Below, one piece after another: positions 11,799 to 24,390 of a DNA stretch of 64,000 nt. Below the pieces are notes generated by a model. It saw only the letters and a program-made list of their open reading frames with translations, did not search any database and was not told the origin of the DNA. Positions within the stretch are counted from its first letter, which is position 1; every line of letters begins with the position of its first letter. The DNA comes from Paramecium sonneborni (taxonomy: Eukaryota; Ciliophora; Oligohymenophorea; Peniculida; Parameciidae): contig CAJJDN010000065.1 of assembly GCA_905182985.1 (NCBI GenBank), positions 276,522 through 340,521 on the forward strand. Direction: 5' to 3'. The translations under genes and the position numbers were made by a program.

Positions 11799-14700
11799 TC
11801 AATCATTTTCTTTTAATGATTTATCCAAGAAACTCCCTCTCACTGTTGTATTTTTTGCTTATCTAATTCTATCAAAGAGAGTCATATTAGTTTTTGTTCT
11901 TTTCATTTCCTTTGTATCATTTTCATTTTTTTTATCGTTCAATTTATCATAATACATAGCTATTTTTTATAATACAGCTTCTAAATTAAAATCAGGGAAA
12001 TAAAATTTAGATGATTTATATCTATCTAAATCCATTTCAAAATGAACATGAACAATATCTTAGATTCTTTTTTAAATGCCATCAAATGAATGAGCCACAT
12101 GAACACTATAATTATCTGCTGCTACATTATTATCTTTATTATTGCTATCCATTAATGCTGTATTACTTGGTCCTCCAGTTGTAAAAACACTTGAACTGTA
12201 TACATCATTTCCTAATATACTTTTTTCAACTTTTTTTGTTGATTTAGTATCACCACCTTCAATGCCTTAAAAGAACTATAGAAGTTAAGTAGTTTTCCTT
12301 CTTTTTTTTTTTCTTGTTATATCAATACTAAAATCTAAATATTATTACTACTTATTATTTGTTTTTTTTGAAATAATACTATTTTCTCTAGCTTCTATTC
12401 TTTATTTGATTTCATTTTCTTAATAATTAAGTAGTGGAGACTAATCAAAATTAGTATCACTTCCTTTACTAATCTGTTTGTTAAATAGTTGGCCAGCTTT
12501 TCCATCTAAAATACTATTTAAATTATTAAAAACCTTAATGTTAAGACATCCCACTATCAAATTCAAGCCAAGATACTTTTCTAATTCCAATAGTATTTTG
12601 ATTATTATGTTTACTTTTTACCATTTTAAGTTTATTATGAATAAAATTTTAAGATCCAATATTTTAAATTTTGACTTCTTCTTAAATCATAGATTCTTCT
12701 AATAAATCAACTCCTCCACCATTATTTTAATGATATTTTCCTTTAATTGATTAAAGGGTTCTTCCTCTATCAAGACCTTAAAATTTAATTCTATTCATGC
12801 TTTTTTTTAATTAACTACCTTAATCCCATTCAATAATACTTTCCTAAAATGTAAATATAAAAGTTTTTACATTTGTTAAATTGATTTTTTATCCTTCTTT
12901 ATGAAACATAGCAGTTTAATTTTATGATTTTTAATCTTATAAAACAGTTGCTATAGAAGGTTATTATATAGGTTATTATTGAGGTATGTTTTCATATTGA
13001 GATAAGATTTTTGGATCTTTAGACAGAGAGTTTTTTTTATTGGGTACAATTTTTGAAATTTCATCATCTTTATCATTTAATTCAAATCCTAAATTAATGA
13101 GATAATTATCATTTATATCTCTTAAATTATAATAAAATATATACTTTTCTGGTATAATGTTATTTAGTACAATATAGCCTAGAGCAGCTTCTTAAACTTC
13201 AATAACGCCATTTCTCCAATTAGTTTTTGGTAGAGTACGATATGGAAATGAGAGTCTTTTATTGGTTTTAATTGAAACAAATGAACTTGCTATTTTATTT
13301 TTATTTGGTTATAGAAAGACAAATGGACATCTATATAAATGAATGGATTTTACTAAATAAATCGATGAGTCCATCCACAAATTTCACAAATTTATCCGAA
13401 AGCTTTATAATTAGTATTAAATAATAGATTATCTTTAGCTAGACAATATTTTTAAAATTCATCATTATTTTCTTATAAAATTAAATAGAATTATTAATAA
13501 CTAAATAAAATAGATAAGATTACTCAATAACTAATAATTAAGTAAATTTAATAGCTCTTGCATTATATTCATAGGGAGTTTGAGATATAAATTCTCGTTC
13601 ACCAATAACTGCTCTAAATTATATAGGGAAATACAGTACCCTTGAGTTAACTTTTTTAAGAATGTTTCAGTGTAATAGTGATCATCTTCATCTAGTGAAA
13701 ATAGAAGTTGAATATACTTTAATGATCAGCAACATACTCAACAGCACCAGATAAAACAAACCATAATGCTTTAGGAGAGTCATTTCTTTGAAAAAGTACT
13801 TATTCAGGATATAACTTGGTTTCTTTAACAATTTAACATAATCTATTAATAATAGCTTCACTAAAATTTTCTCTTAAGAATCTTGATTGTTTGAGTGTTT
13901 TACTATAAATATCTATTAAGACTTCTTCTCTTAAATGTTTAGTTAATTATTCTATAAATTATTCTGCATGTTGATCTTCTTCTTATTTAACTTTTAAGAA
14001 ATATTCAAAATACTTTTTGACCTAATTATTTAAAGATATGAAAATACTTTTAATTGTAAATTATAACTTAGACCTCTTTTTCTAATATGCTAATTAATTT
14101 CTCTAATTCTTTATTTATATAGAGCCTTCTTATCTGTAATTTATTTAAATATATTGCCAATATTAGATAAACAATATCCAAACACTCCACAAATTAATAA
14201 AGTTACTATTATAACAAATACTCTTTCTACGGTTGTAACTGGAACAATATCTCCATATCCTACAGTAACTGTTGTTATCACACTCCAATATAATGAAATA
14301 ATATATCTATCAAACCATTCATAATTCATAGCATCTGGTTCATAATTAGTAAGCCAAGTTCTTTCTTATCCATAATCCTAATATTCTATTATTGCAACCC
14401 AATGCCATGCACATCCACAAAAATGTCCAGTTAACAATAAAAAAAATATCAATTTCAATAAATCTAAAAATATTTATATACTATCCTATAATTATTTAAT
14501 TATTTTTATAATACTTCCAAATTTAATACTTCTTCAATACTTGTCATTAATGGTGATAATCTTGTTAATCTTAATAATAAAGTATATCTAACAAATGGAA
14601 TATCCAAATATGATATTAAAAAGGGAATTATTACAATTATATCCCAAAAAAAATTCCCTTTTACATAATGTTTCATTATTTGCTTTCTATCTTCATGCAT

Positions 14701-15857
14701 CAATCCTTTATCGTAATATGCTGTATTAAAATTTAAAAGAATTTCTGCTATAAAAACCCAAGAAGGTAATAAATCAAATATCCATTCAAATAATCCAGAT
14801 GATCTTACATCAAAACTTATGTAAATTGGTATATAAAATATATTAACAACTATAAATAACAAAAGAATGATATCCCAAACTATCTTAAATAAACTATCTG
14901 GTTTTATCACTTTCACATATTTACTCATGATATCATTTATTTATTCAAAACCATTTAAAAGTTTTTAAGCTTTATTTTAAAAATGATGAAATATTATTAA
15001 TCCTAAACTTGGTTTCTATTTGATTAATCTATTTATTATCATATATTCAAAATTTGCACTGTTATCACAAATAACTTCAAATATTCTTTATGTTATTAAT
15101 CTAAATTTAATTCTTTCTGTTTTTGTCTTTAATTGTTAAATAAAACGAGATACTAATCTAATTATTATTAATGATTTCTATGCCCAAACATCATTTAATC
15201 TTTCTATTTATTTAATAACAATACCCTGTTTTCATTTCTCTACTCTTTCCTCTCAAAACTAATGACTATTATTTAACTGTATCACGATTCAATTACGCTT
15301 TCTTTTATTTCTCATTTTACTCTTGTTCTTCTTCCAATTACTATACAAATGTTTAATATTTAGCTATTTTAGCATCAGATTTTATTCCTAAATTATTAGT
15401 ACCACTTTAATTTATTGGAGATGCTATTACAAAGTCATCATACTCTAATTTTTATTAGAACTATATTGTTTTATTTGACCTGCGCTTTGGACTTTTTACA
15501 GTTAAAGGATTTTACTTCTTTAAATTACAACTTAAAGAACTTATCGATCCTTGTGGTTCACTTCTTTTTCCACTATTATATCTAATTTTCTTACCTTAGA
15601 TTACTTATCAAACAATCTTCCTCATTTATATCTGATTTATTTCCTAGATTTAATGCTTATTTATTTTTATTATCAAAAATATCTCTTTTCATTCTTAAAG
15701 CTTCAAGTTATTATAATTGAGAAAACTCTAGAGTTTGATCCAATTATTATCCATTTATTGGACTGTTTTATTCCAAATCAACCAATTATCCTGATGATAT
15801 ATTATTGCTCTGAATTCCACTTTCCAGATCTTAGAATCCAGCGTCTCGACTTATCAT
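11799..15857 (-). CDS. CNBD-type (CNG/HCN/EAG superfamily) potassium channel with zinc-knuckle-like motif
   Basis: 1276 residues after removing nine introns (15573..15594, 15200..15224, 14486..14514, 14022..14047, 13692..13717, 13614..13639, 13501..13523, 13331..13353, 12506..12533). The spliced length divides exactly by three. A long polar N-terminus (about 300 residues) leads into S1-S6. S4 contains VRYTLLLRLTRLSPL. The pore filter VTVGYGDIVP (near 14240..14265) marks K+ selectivity. A C-linker follows, then a cyclic-nucleotide-binding domain whose phosphate cassette is partly kept (GAVIGEREF with NARAIKF). Directly after it comes a Cys/His motif, CEICGWTHRFIQC, one residue shorter than a canonical CCHC knuckle. 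A roughly 450-residue polar, Q/N-rich tail ends the protein. The second intron ends in AAAG, inferred from frame. Probably in the plasma or ciliary membrane. Confidence 0.88.
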
Positions 15858-16364
15858 AATATTATTTATAATATAATAAAATTATTATTAGCTAATTTAC
15901 CATTCCCTATTATTTCTTAATTCAATATTTTAAATCTATTTTTACATTGCCCTCTTATTAACTTAAACTCATATTTAAAAGGTACAAATTTTACTAATTT
16001 TATTATTAATGTTTATATCTTTTAAATTCCTTATGGAAATATCAAGTGATCCAATTAAAATAAACTTTTTTTTTATTTGCTATCCTTTTATCCTTTCATT
16101 AATTTTAAAATTAGTAAAATTTAATTTTTAGTTTTTTTAGATATTTATCTAAATGATTTCTCTATGTTTGTAAATTTAATTCAAATTTGTTCTAGATATT
16201 TGATTATTAATAAATAAATAAAAATATTAGAATTATTAATCAATCACAAAAAGCAAATAAACTCTATAATTATAATTAGTTTAAACATATGATTTAATTT
16301 ATTATATATTTGATTATCCTTTACTCAATAAATATAAAAAATTTTATAAAATTTAAATAAGACA
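15858..16364. other. AT-rich region between divergent genes
   Basis: About 500 bp between the K+ channel start (minus) and the large PAS-like membrane protein start (plus). It should carry both promoters. No ORF or recognisable motif stands out. Confidence 0.45.
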
Positions 16365-19300
16365 ATGATGCGAAAAAAGGTCTTCACTCTTTTGGAAGGA
16401 TATGTTTCATTTACTTAATCATTTCATAAACAAAACAAAGAACTTTTAATGCTAACAATAAGAGTTTTATTGATTATAAATGGTCTTTAAGAATTATCAT
16501 TAATTTCTGGCATATAAATAGACACAAGGTATTCATATCGCCTAATATAGAAAGATTTTCAATATTATTTCACAGTTTATAATAACCAATCATCTCATTA
16601 TAATTGAGAATTAATCAATGCTTATTTATTTGGTTATTCTACATTTTTTAATAAATATTATTTGTGTTGCCCTTGGGACATTTTTTAAAAATTATCAAAA
16701 TAGTTAGTATATATTTCTGTTATTGATTAAAATATAGCATAAAATATTGATACTTCCTACTTGGAATACAATATTTTATTAAATTAATCATTACTCAAGT
16801 ATAAAAATATATATTTTGACAATTTGTAATTTGATTATGTATGTTTAACAATTTTTATGGATGTCAATATGTAAACAAACCTAATTAATTGATTTTACGG
16901 GAATATTTTACCATTAAAATCTATTAGTTGATTTATTTTATGAAATTTTGACAATATTAGCAATTTTATTTGCTGAAATATCAATAGAAGCCTGTGTTAT
17001 TTTATTTTTAATTAAGTACTTTTTTAAAATTTTATTTTTAAAGAGTATTCTAAATTACAATTCAACATTTTATTTAATTTATTAGGTAATTATGATTAAT
17101 CTAATATTATGTTTTGAATTCAACATATAATTTATTTTTGTTCTTATTACCCTTTCGTTTTCGATTTATATTACAATAAATATAAAAAGACGGTTATTTG
17201 ATTAATATTTACTTGATAAGAATATCACTTTATAGAAATGTTAATTAGTTGAATGGTTGAATTATAGTAAATTTAAAAATTAGCATGCATTAATGTAAAA
17301 ATCACTAATGATGGCAAGTTAATCAAATATTAAGACTCATTCTATGGATCAATTAATTCAGATTTTATTATCAAATAAAAAAAAAAAGGACTAATAAATA
17401 ATCAAGATATAATGTAATTATTCTTAATAATTTTATCCACTAAAATCTTTAATACAATTTCATTCTTAACATAAGTGTGATGGGATTTTAAATAAGGCTT
17501 ATCTCAATGTAATAACTAAAGAAACAAATACTTAAATTAAAAGAATTTAAGATGCTTAAACAAAAAAATAAGAAATTCCTAGATTAACTATTTCAGGATT
17601 CCTTTAGGCATAATATAAAAGCATAGAAAGTTTAAAAATCTTAGAATCAACCTTAAAATAAAAGCTAGGTTTATTAGAATATCTAAGAATAGGATTTTCA
17701 TCTCAATCAAGATGGCAAGATAAAATTATTCCTTATGTAAAAGCAATCTCTGAATGTAAAATAATGATTTAAAAGAAATATAATTTATAAAGGTTTTGTA
17801 TAATGGGTGAATAATATTCTGACATTTTAACTTTAAGAATCTTGCAATTATATTTTGGAATTATAATGATGAATACAAAAAAAGTAAATGTAAAAAACTA
17901 TAAATTAGGCTTTAGAAATAGAAAAGATAGTTGATGATTTATTGAGATATGATAAATAGTTTAATGAATTAACAATTAATAATCAAATTCTTCTAACAAG
18001 TAAAGTAAAATATACATAAATTAGATAGATCTATGATTATACAAACAAGTTTAATTCATGATCAGGGTTTATTATTAAATTTTAATAAAGAACAAGTTGC
18101 TAATTATTTTTAATGCCCTTTAGAAGCTATAGGAAATTATAAACATATCTATGATTTCATGCCTGATCATATTGCATCTTTACATGATGAACTAATAAAT
18201 AAATTCTTGGAAAAAGGATAATCAAAATTAATGTAAGTAGGATAATTAATTTTTTTAAAAACCCCTAAGAATTTTATATTACCAAGTAATATTCATTTAT
18301 ATAATCCCTTAAAAATGGATGATATTACTTTATATGCTGTATTAACATCATGTCCATAATATTTTGAATACATAGTTTTTGATTAGGATGGCATCATCAT
18401 TGGATTTACTTAAAAATTATTTAATTTTATTAGTGATTTAATTACTGAAAATAATTAAAAGTATTATAGAATCTAAGATATAATTGATAAAGGAGGCCAT
18501 ATTCTTCATTATATCTCTTAAATTCCTCAACAATTAAAATAACTCTAAGAAAATATTATTAGTACTTAGAACTATTAATTAATAAATTTAAGATCTTTTT
18601 GGGAGTTACCAAACAATAATAACGAATGCATAATTCAAACTTAATATTTAATTAATTAAATGAAACTAGGAAATAATAAAACAGAATAGGAAGATACAGA
18701 ATTTTTAATTGATAATATTCAAGTTAATTTATTGGATCCAAATTTTTAAAATAAATTTTTTATGATTCTAAATAATAAAACAACCCATTAATTTAATGAA
18801 ATAAAATTAAAAATCGAATTGGCATACACAATATAAATATCAAAAATTTATAATAAGATTTATTTTATATTAGAAATCAAAGATTATAGATTATCTGATT
18901 AACCAACAACTTTGATTTCAACTTATTAAAATAATAAATCAAATGGTAAAACTTAATCGTTGAGTATATCATAATAATTAGATTTTGAAATTTCTGATAA
19001 AATTTCATCAGAAGGTCATTAAATAAGAGAAATTTAAATATTCAATAATTTTCATTAATAATTATTGGTAGAAAAATTGTTGTTTGATGATCCTGATATA
19101 GATTATGAAGGAATTTAAGATAAAAATTCTTCAAAATAAATGAATTTTAGTTAAAACTAATCAAAAACTCCATTCATATTAACCTAAAGGCAAACACACA
19201 GATAATTATTGTCTGGTTAACAATCTTATAGAGGATCTATGTAAAAAACTGATTTTGTTTTACCATAATTATCAGTATAAGAATAAGTTAATAAAGATTA

Positions 19301-21722
19301 TGATATATTAAATCAATTAGAAAGAGATATGATAGAAATTTCAAGATTTAAATAAGATCCAATTTAAGAATATAATGATGATAAAATTGAAAAAGACAAT
19401 GTTGATTACATATCGAAATCATTATAAACTTCTAAGAATATAGACTAAAATGATCATAAGTAACACAATCATAAATTCAATTCTCTTTAAATTGCCTTAA
19501 TAAGAGAAATTATTGATACTAGCAATAATATTAGATTATTAACTAATGCAAAAACTTTAACCTGGATCTTAGAAATTTTAATTTTAATTTATATCATCAT
19601 AAATACTTTGCTGGTTTAGAATCAGTTTATTAAATTTAAAGAATAAATATCTGAACTCAAATCTATATAAACATTAAATAATATTATTGTTTCAAATTAT
19701 CAGTTGATATAATCTACTTATTTGGATAGATTAAATATTTATACTTTAAGTCCACTTTTAGAACAATCTCTAAATTAAAGTTTATCTGAATCATTTTAAA
19801 CAATAATTAATGATTAATTAGATTTATAGAGAAAAAGTTGTATCTATCTTGACAAATTTGCAAATGATTCTAATTTTGAGAAATGCTTCATATATTTTAA
19901 TCGGATTTAAGAAAATTAATTATCCTATTTCAGAAACAGCATTTTAAATAATCATACTTATGATTTTTAAAATGCTAAGAAATAACCATCTTACCTTTAA
20001 GAATAAATATTCTATTTGATTTATAAATTTTTAATTTATTCTGACTAATTCAATGAATAATATTCAGAAATTAAATTAAGCAACGTTTTTATTGTCATGT
20101 TAATTACTGGTCTATTAATGATTATAACCATATTTTCATTTATTTTTAAAGTTGTAGCATTGAAATCAAGTCTCAAATCAAAATTAGTTACACTACTTTA
20201 AAGATTATCTTAAGAAGAAATAGTTGAATAGATAGCCACTTTAACAATTATAATTGATAGTTGGAAAACCTAATAATGGAAATAATATAATTATTATGAC
20301 TTATGGAACAATAAATAAAATCTAGTTTTTAAAGAAATTGCTCCTCCAAAAAATAAAAGAAAACTTTCGTCAAACAATATTCAAAAAAAATTTTAAGAAA
20401 AATTTTTAATCTTTATTGAAGCACTAATTTTAATATTTTTTATTGTATTTTTTGTTTGTGGGTTCATTTTACTTTTAAATTTATTTGATTCCTATATTCC
20501 CTCAGTTACTGTAAATTAACAGTTCTTATTATTTTAATAAAAAGTAGATTCAAGTGTAACTTTAGGATAAATTATTAAAACTGAACCATTAATTAATAAT
20601 TTTAGAAATTAAACAGAATAATTCTTAATTATTTAAGAGTATTTTAAAATAATTAATAATTTACAAACTATCATTTTTAACATCACTGAATCAATAGTTT
20701 AATATGATTTTATTGATTCATCATCAATCAATGAAATTTTAAATTCTTTGAATTCAGATTATTGTTAATTATATAACTTACCTTTTTGTACAATAAATTA
20801 AACAGGAAAATAATATTTTTAGAATGAATCTTATTCTTAATTTCTAAAGGAAGGAGTTAATGGGATGATTTAACATATGTATTATTTTTCAGTAAGTGAA
20901 TTTGAGTAAGAAAAATAAAAAGGTTTTTTTGAAACTGATGAGAAATTAATCAAGTAAACAATCAGTTAAAGATTATATATTAATATTTTTATTTAATTTG
21001 TATTAGATATATAGCAAATAATAGATCAAAGTTAGGATTTATTAATAAATGGAAATGAGAAAGCAAGTTTGTTAATAATAGATAAAATTTTAATTTATTA
21101 TTATGTTTTAGGTTGGATGTAAGTTTTTTTATTATATATTTAGCTTAATGTTTCTTCTTTTAATTGTAAATACATATTTAATTAGAGCATCAGGATTAGA
21201 AATAAATTAATATAAATATTTAATATTGATGATTCCTGAAAACAAGCTGGATAATTCTGTAATAAAATAGAAATTAATAAATATTAGAACATATTTTTTT
21301 TGAATAATTTTGTATGTAATATAAATATTAATCCTATTTTTAAATGAAAATACATAAATAATAAAATTTCATTTAATTAATTTTTATTGTAAAAAAATTA
21401 TTAAATGAATATTTTTGCTCATTTTACTTCTATAAATAGTTTTTAAGGCTTGATATTATATTCACTTTTTGCATACATTGTGGCTACTTTAATTGCAGAA
21501 ATAGTATCATCTTATATGGTTAAGCCTAATTAAATGGAATAATAAATGAAGAAAATTATTAAATAAAGAGAGATAAAAGATAAGAAGGCAGAAGAACTAA
21601 TAAAATAACTGAGTTTAAGATTATCAATTTTATGTTATAGTGTCAAATTTAATGTTGAAATTATTTATTTCCTGCATAGGTGTCGAATTTTAGATATAAG
21701 GTTTTTTAATTATTTTAAATGA
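16365..21722 (+). CDS. Very large multipass membrane protein with PAS-like region (exon structure unresolved)
   Basis: Coding sequence in the ciliate code can be followed on the plus strand for over 5 kb, but I could not place every intron, above all in the first 1.5 kb. The start at 16365 (MMRKKVFTLLEGYVS) and the stop at 21720..21722 are estimates. An N-terminal membrane region is followed by a long soluble part (about 17.9-19.4 kb) that resembles PAS-containing membrane proteins common in ciliates, for example FMPDHIASLHDELINKFLEK and YIVFDQDGIIIGFTQK. Then come strongly hydrophobic segments near 19560..19620 (LTWILEILILIYIIINTLLV), 20085..20165, 20410..20490, 21100..21160 and 21450..21520. 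The C-terminus is basic (MKKIIKQREIKDKKAEEL). It may belong to the expanded ciliate group sometimes likened to tiny-macrocysts (Tmc) proteins; that link is from memory. The last 99 bp overlap a convergent gene. Confidence 0.5.
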
Positions 21723-22721
21723 ATCTCTATTAGATATTGGACTATTTTCTCTACTACTTATTGTAGAGATAAGTTTATTCTATTAAATTTTATAAACTTT
21801 TTAGTTTGAAAATGTATTACATTTATTGGATATCATATCACTTTTCTTATTTGATTGTTAAGTAGGTGTTTTTAAAATTATTTTTTCAGTTTACTCTACT
21901 TTTTTCCTAAAAGCAGCTTCATTCAAAGATGCGCAAACACTCTTCAAATGTAATTATTATTCATACATTTATAGTTCTTCTTATTTAAAAATTACAGATT
22001 ACTTAACATTATCAATATTCAAGCTTTTTTGCTTAAATAATTATTCGATTGATTCCATCATAGAAAAATGTTAATCTGAATTTTAAATAAATTAGTTAAT
22101 ATGTTCAACTCTTTGTAAAGCTTCTTATTCTTATTAATTCAACATTTGAAGAGTGGCAAATAATTGTGATTCTTTTTATTCTAAAAACTTTACTGAAGAT
22201 TCTAAGTTGGTTTTTAAGTTATTTAAATCATCAATTAACTAAGTTTAATTTTTAGATTAAAAATTAATTGAATTTTCTTTTTCTGCTAATGAAGACTCTT
22301 ATTCAATTAATTTTTTCTTTAAATTATCTAAAGATTCCCTTTAGCCATTAATATCCTGATTTCTTTATAATAAAGTTTATTCGAATTCCAATAATTGCAT
22401 CTCTTTAATATTAATATCTTTTTCTTTTTGTTAAATAGCATCTATTATTTCTTCAACTTCTTTAGATGTATCATTCATTTTCTTTCTTTCATTTAAATAC
22501 AAAGCTTTATATTTATCTAAATCTTTTTATAAAAGAATTAATTGATGTTGCATCTGAATTCCATTTAATTTAACTATCATGCAATCTTTTCTCTCACAAT
22601 CAATTTCATAAGAATTGCCAATTCTATTACTTAAAGTTTATCCATTTTACTAGTTCGAATAATTATTCTAATTTTTGCTATTATTTTATGAAATTCCATT
22701 GAGTTAATTTACTTTTGGCAT
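21624..22721 (-). CDS. Coiled-coil protein, 365 residues
   Basis: An intronless open frame from ATG 22721 to TGA at 21624..21626. After a short N/S/Q-rich leader (MPKVNQLNGISQNNSKNQ), about 220 residues form an almost unbroken heptad pattern rich in K, E, Q and L (for example KDLDKYKALYLNERKKM and LDNLKKKLIEQESSLAEK). A basic, serine-rich tail follows (SSRENSPISNRDSFKIIKK). No known domain is visible, so the function is unknown; such proteins in ciliates often belong to cytoskeletal or basal-body structures, which is inference. Its 3' end overlaps the reading frame of the convergent PAS-like gene. Confidence 0.75.
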
Positions 22722-22942
22722 ACAGAACCTAGAATAATAAAAATTATAATTAAAAATTTAACAATAAAATTATTCTTCGAGATTAATAAATTATTCATTC
22801 AGATGATAAATATTCTATTATGATTATTGATTATTTATAAATTACATTCTAAATGTATTGATTTATTATTGAATAAAACTAATTGAGAACTATTAGTTTT
22901 TGATTGAAAATTTTTATAATACAAAATATAGTTTTATTTCAG

Positions 22943-23746
22943 ATGGATAATAATGCTAATAGTTTATCAAAGCAATATAAATAGTGTTTTGATAGATTAG
23001 AATTTTTTAACTATAAGTTGGGATTTATAAGAAAATGAAATTGATTTGTAAATGAAAATGTTCAAAATATATTGATGATAATAAAGTTGGATTTTTAAGC
23101 TATCGTGATATGATTGATTTATAAAAAGTTATTTTGATCACCTCTATATTTATTTGGTTTTGAAATAAATCAGAATTGTAAGGAGTAAATTTTTAAAGAA
23201 ATTGAAGACAAAAATACAAAATAATTTGATTACTAAAAATTATTATTATGTAAATACTCAGAGTTTGTAAAGATTTTGATAGCAAAGTTAAGGAAAATGA
23301 TAAATTTATACAATACAATTAATTTAGTAAATAGATTATATAATCATTATAATTGATGCATTTGTGGCTCTAGGAGGTGAATCAGATGAGAGTGAATATG
23401 TAAATTAAAATAAAATTATTGGAATATTATCAGATGAATTGAATTTTTATATTGATATTGATGAATTATTAGAATAACTTGAAATATCAAAAGAAAGTTT
23501 AGATTTTTAAATATTTTTTAGATTATTTAGAGCAAAAAATAAAAATTCAATAAAGCAAAATAAAAGTTTATTATCAATATTATTTTATATTAATTTTAAA
23601 AGCTTTTATCTCATCGATCCTTAAGTCAAAGATCTACTTCTAGTATTTCAACAGTAAAAATTAAATTGAAAGATTTTGAAAATTTTCTAGAAAAACTATA
23701 ATTGGAAGAGAATGAGAATATTAGTTTTCGATCTTAAAAAAAATGA
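22943..23746 (+). CDS. EF-hand-like protein with uncertain or broken frame
   Basis: The start (MDNNANS...) and the C-terminus (VKIKLKDFENFLEKL, ending at TGA 23744..23746) both look real, and two calcium-binding-type segments are visible. One loop, YIDDNKVGFLSYRD (near 23065..23110), fits an EF hand with D/D/N ligands. Another segment, DAFVALGGESDESEYV (near 23355..23400), is followed by ELNFYIDIDELLEQLEI, as in small axonemal EF-hand proteins. The exons do not join cleanly: between MKMF (near 23055) and YIDDN the frame shifts by one base with no GT...AG intron to explain it. This may be a sequence error, an odd intron or a decayed gene. A 34-nt intron near 22961 is also possible. The product family is tentative. 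Confidence 0.45.
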
Positions 23747-23949
23747 TGAATAATTATACATACATACTATATTTATTTGTATATTATTTTATTTTTATAA
23801 ATATTTGCAATAAGTTGAAGAAAGTGAAAAATAAGTTAAGTTGAAATAGATAATATAAGAATTCGATATTGAAATATTTAGATTAGATATAAAACTTATA
23901 CTAAACAGCTACACTGTTTTACAAAGTTATATTTATATTAATCAAAAAT

Positions 23950-24222
23950 TCAAGATTATCTTTTATTTTTATTAAGTTATTTTAGAAGATTCTCTAAGAA
24001 ACTAACTTATCTTGTTCTTTGAAAATAGGTTTCATTTGCAATAGAAATTGATCTTTCTCTAGGTTTATTCTGAACTTAAATTAATGATATCCAACTCATG
24101 CTGTTTATTTGTTATTATTTATTTAGAGGAGATTTTAAGGTAGGTAGAGAGGGTTCTCTAATATGTAAATATGGTAAATAAATTTTTTCTTTACGAAGTT
24201 TTATTTTACATTTACTATTCAT
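23950..24222 (-). CDS. Small unknown protein, 90 residues
   Basis: An intronless frame from ATG 24222 to TGA 23950..23952. The composition is protein-like: a basic start (MNSKCKIKLRKEKIYLPYL), a proline-containing middle (REPSLPTLKSPL) and a basic, serine-rich second half (QNKPRERSISIANETYFQRT) ending in a helix (SFLENLLKQLNKNKRQS). There are no membrane spans or known motifs. The RERSIS stretch is a possible phosphorylation site, which is speculation. It lies just downstream of SEY1 on the same strand, and 203 bp separate it from the EF-hand gene. Confidence 0.6.
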
Positions 24223-24390
24223 ATATTATGGTATTTCACCAGATCTTTTCTCTGAAGTTATGAGTGATTTATAATTGATCTAGTTTTATGATTTTATTTA
24301 ATACTGTAGTAATAGTTTAATGCAATTGATCACCTTTAGCACTTTTAGTTAACATTTAATATATTTATTATAGATTATTAAAATAATCAT

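Noticed and set aside
15551..15859. A 102-codon standard-code ORF on the plus strand
   Set aside because: It is the antisense shadow of the polar N-terminus of the minus-strand K+ channel, which reads cleanly in the ciliate code. The plus-strand translation is F/L/I/Y-rich without any pattern.
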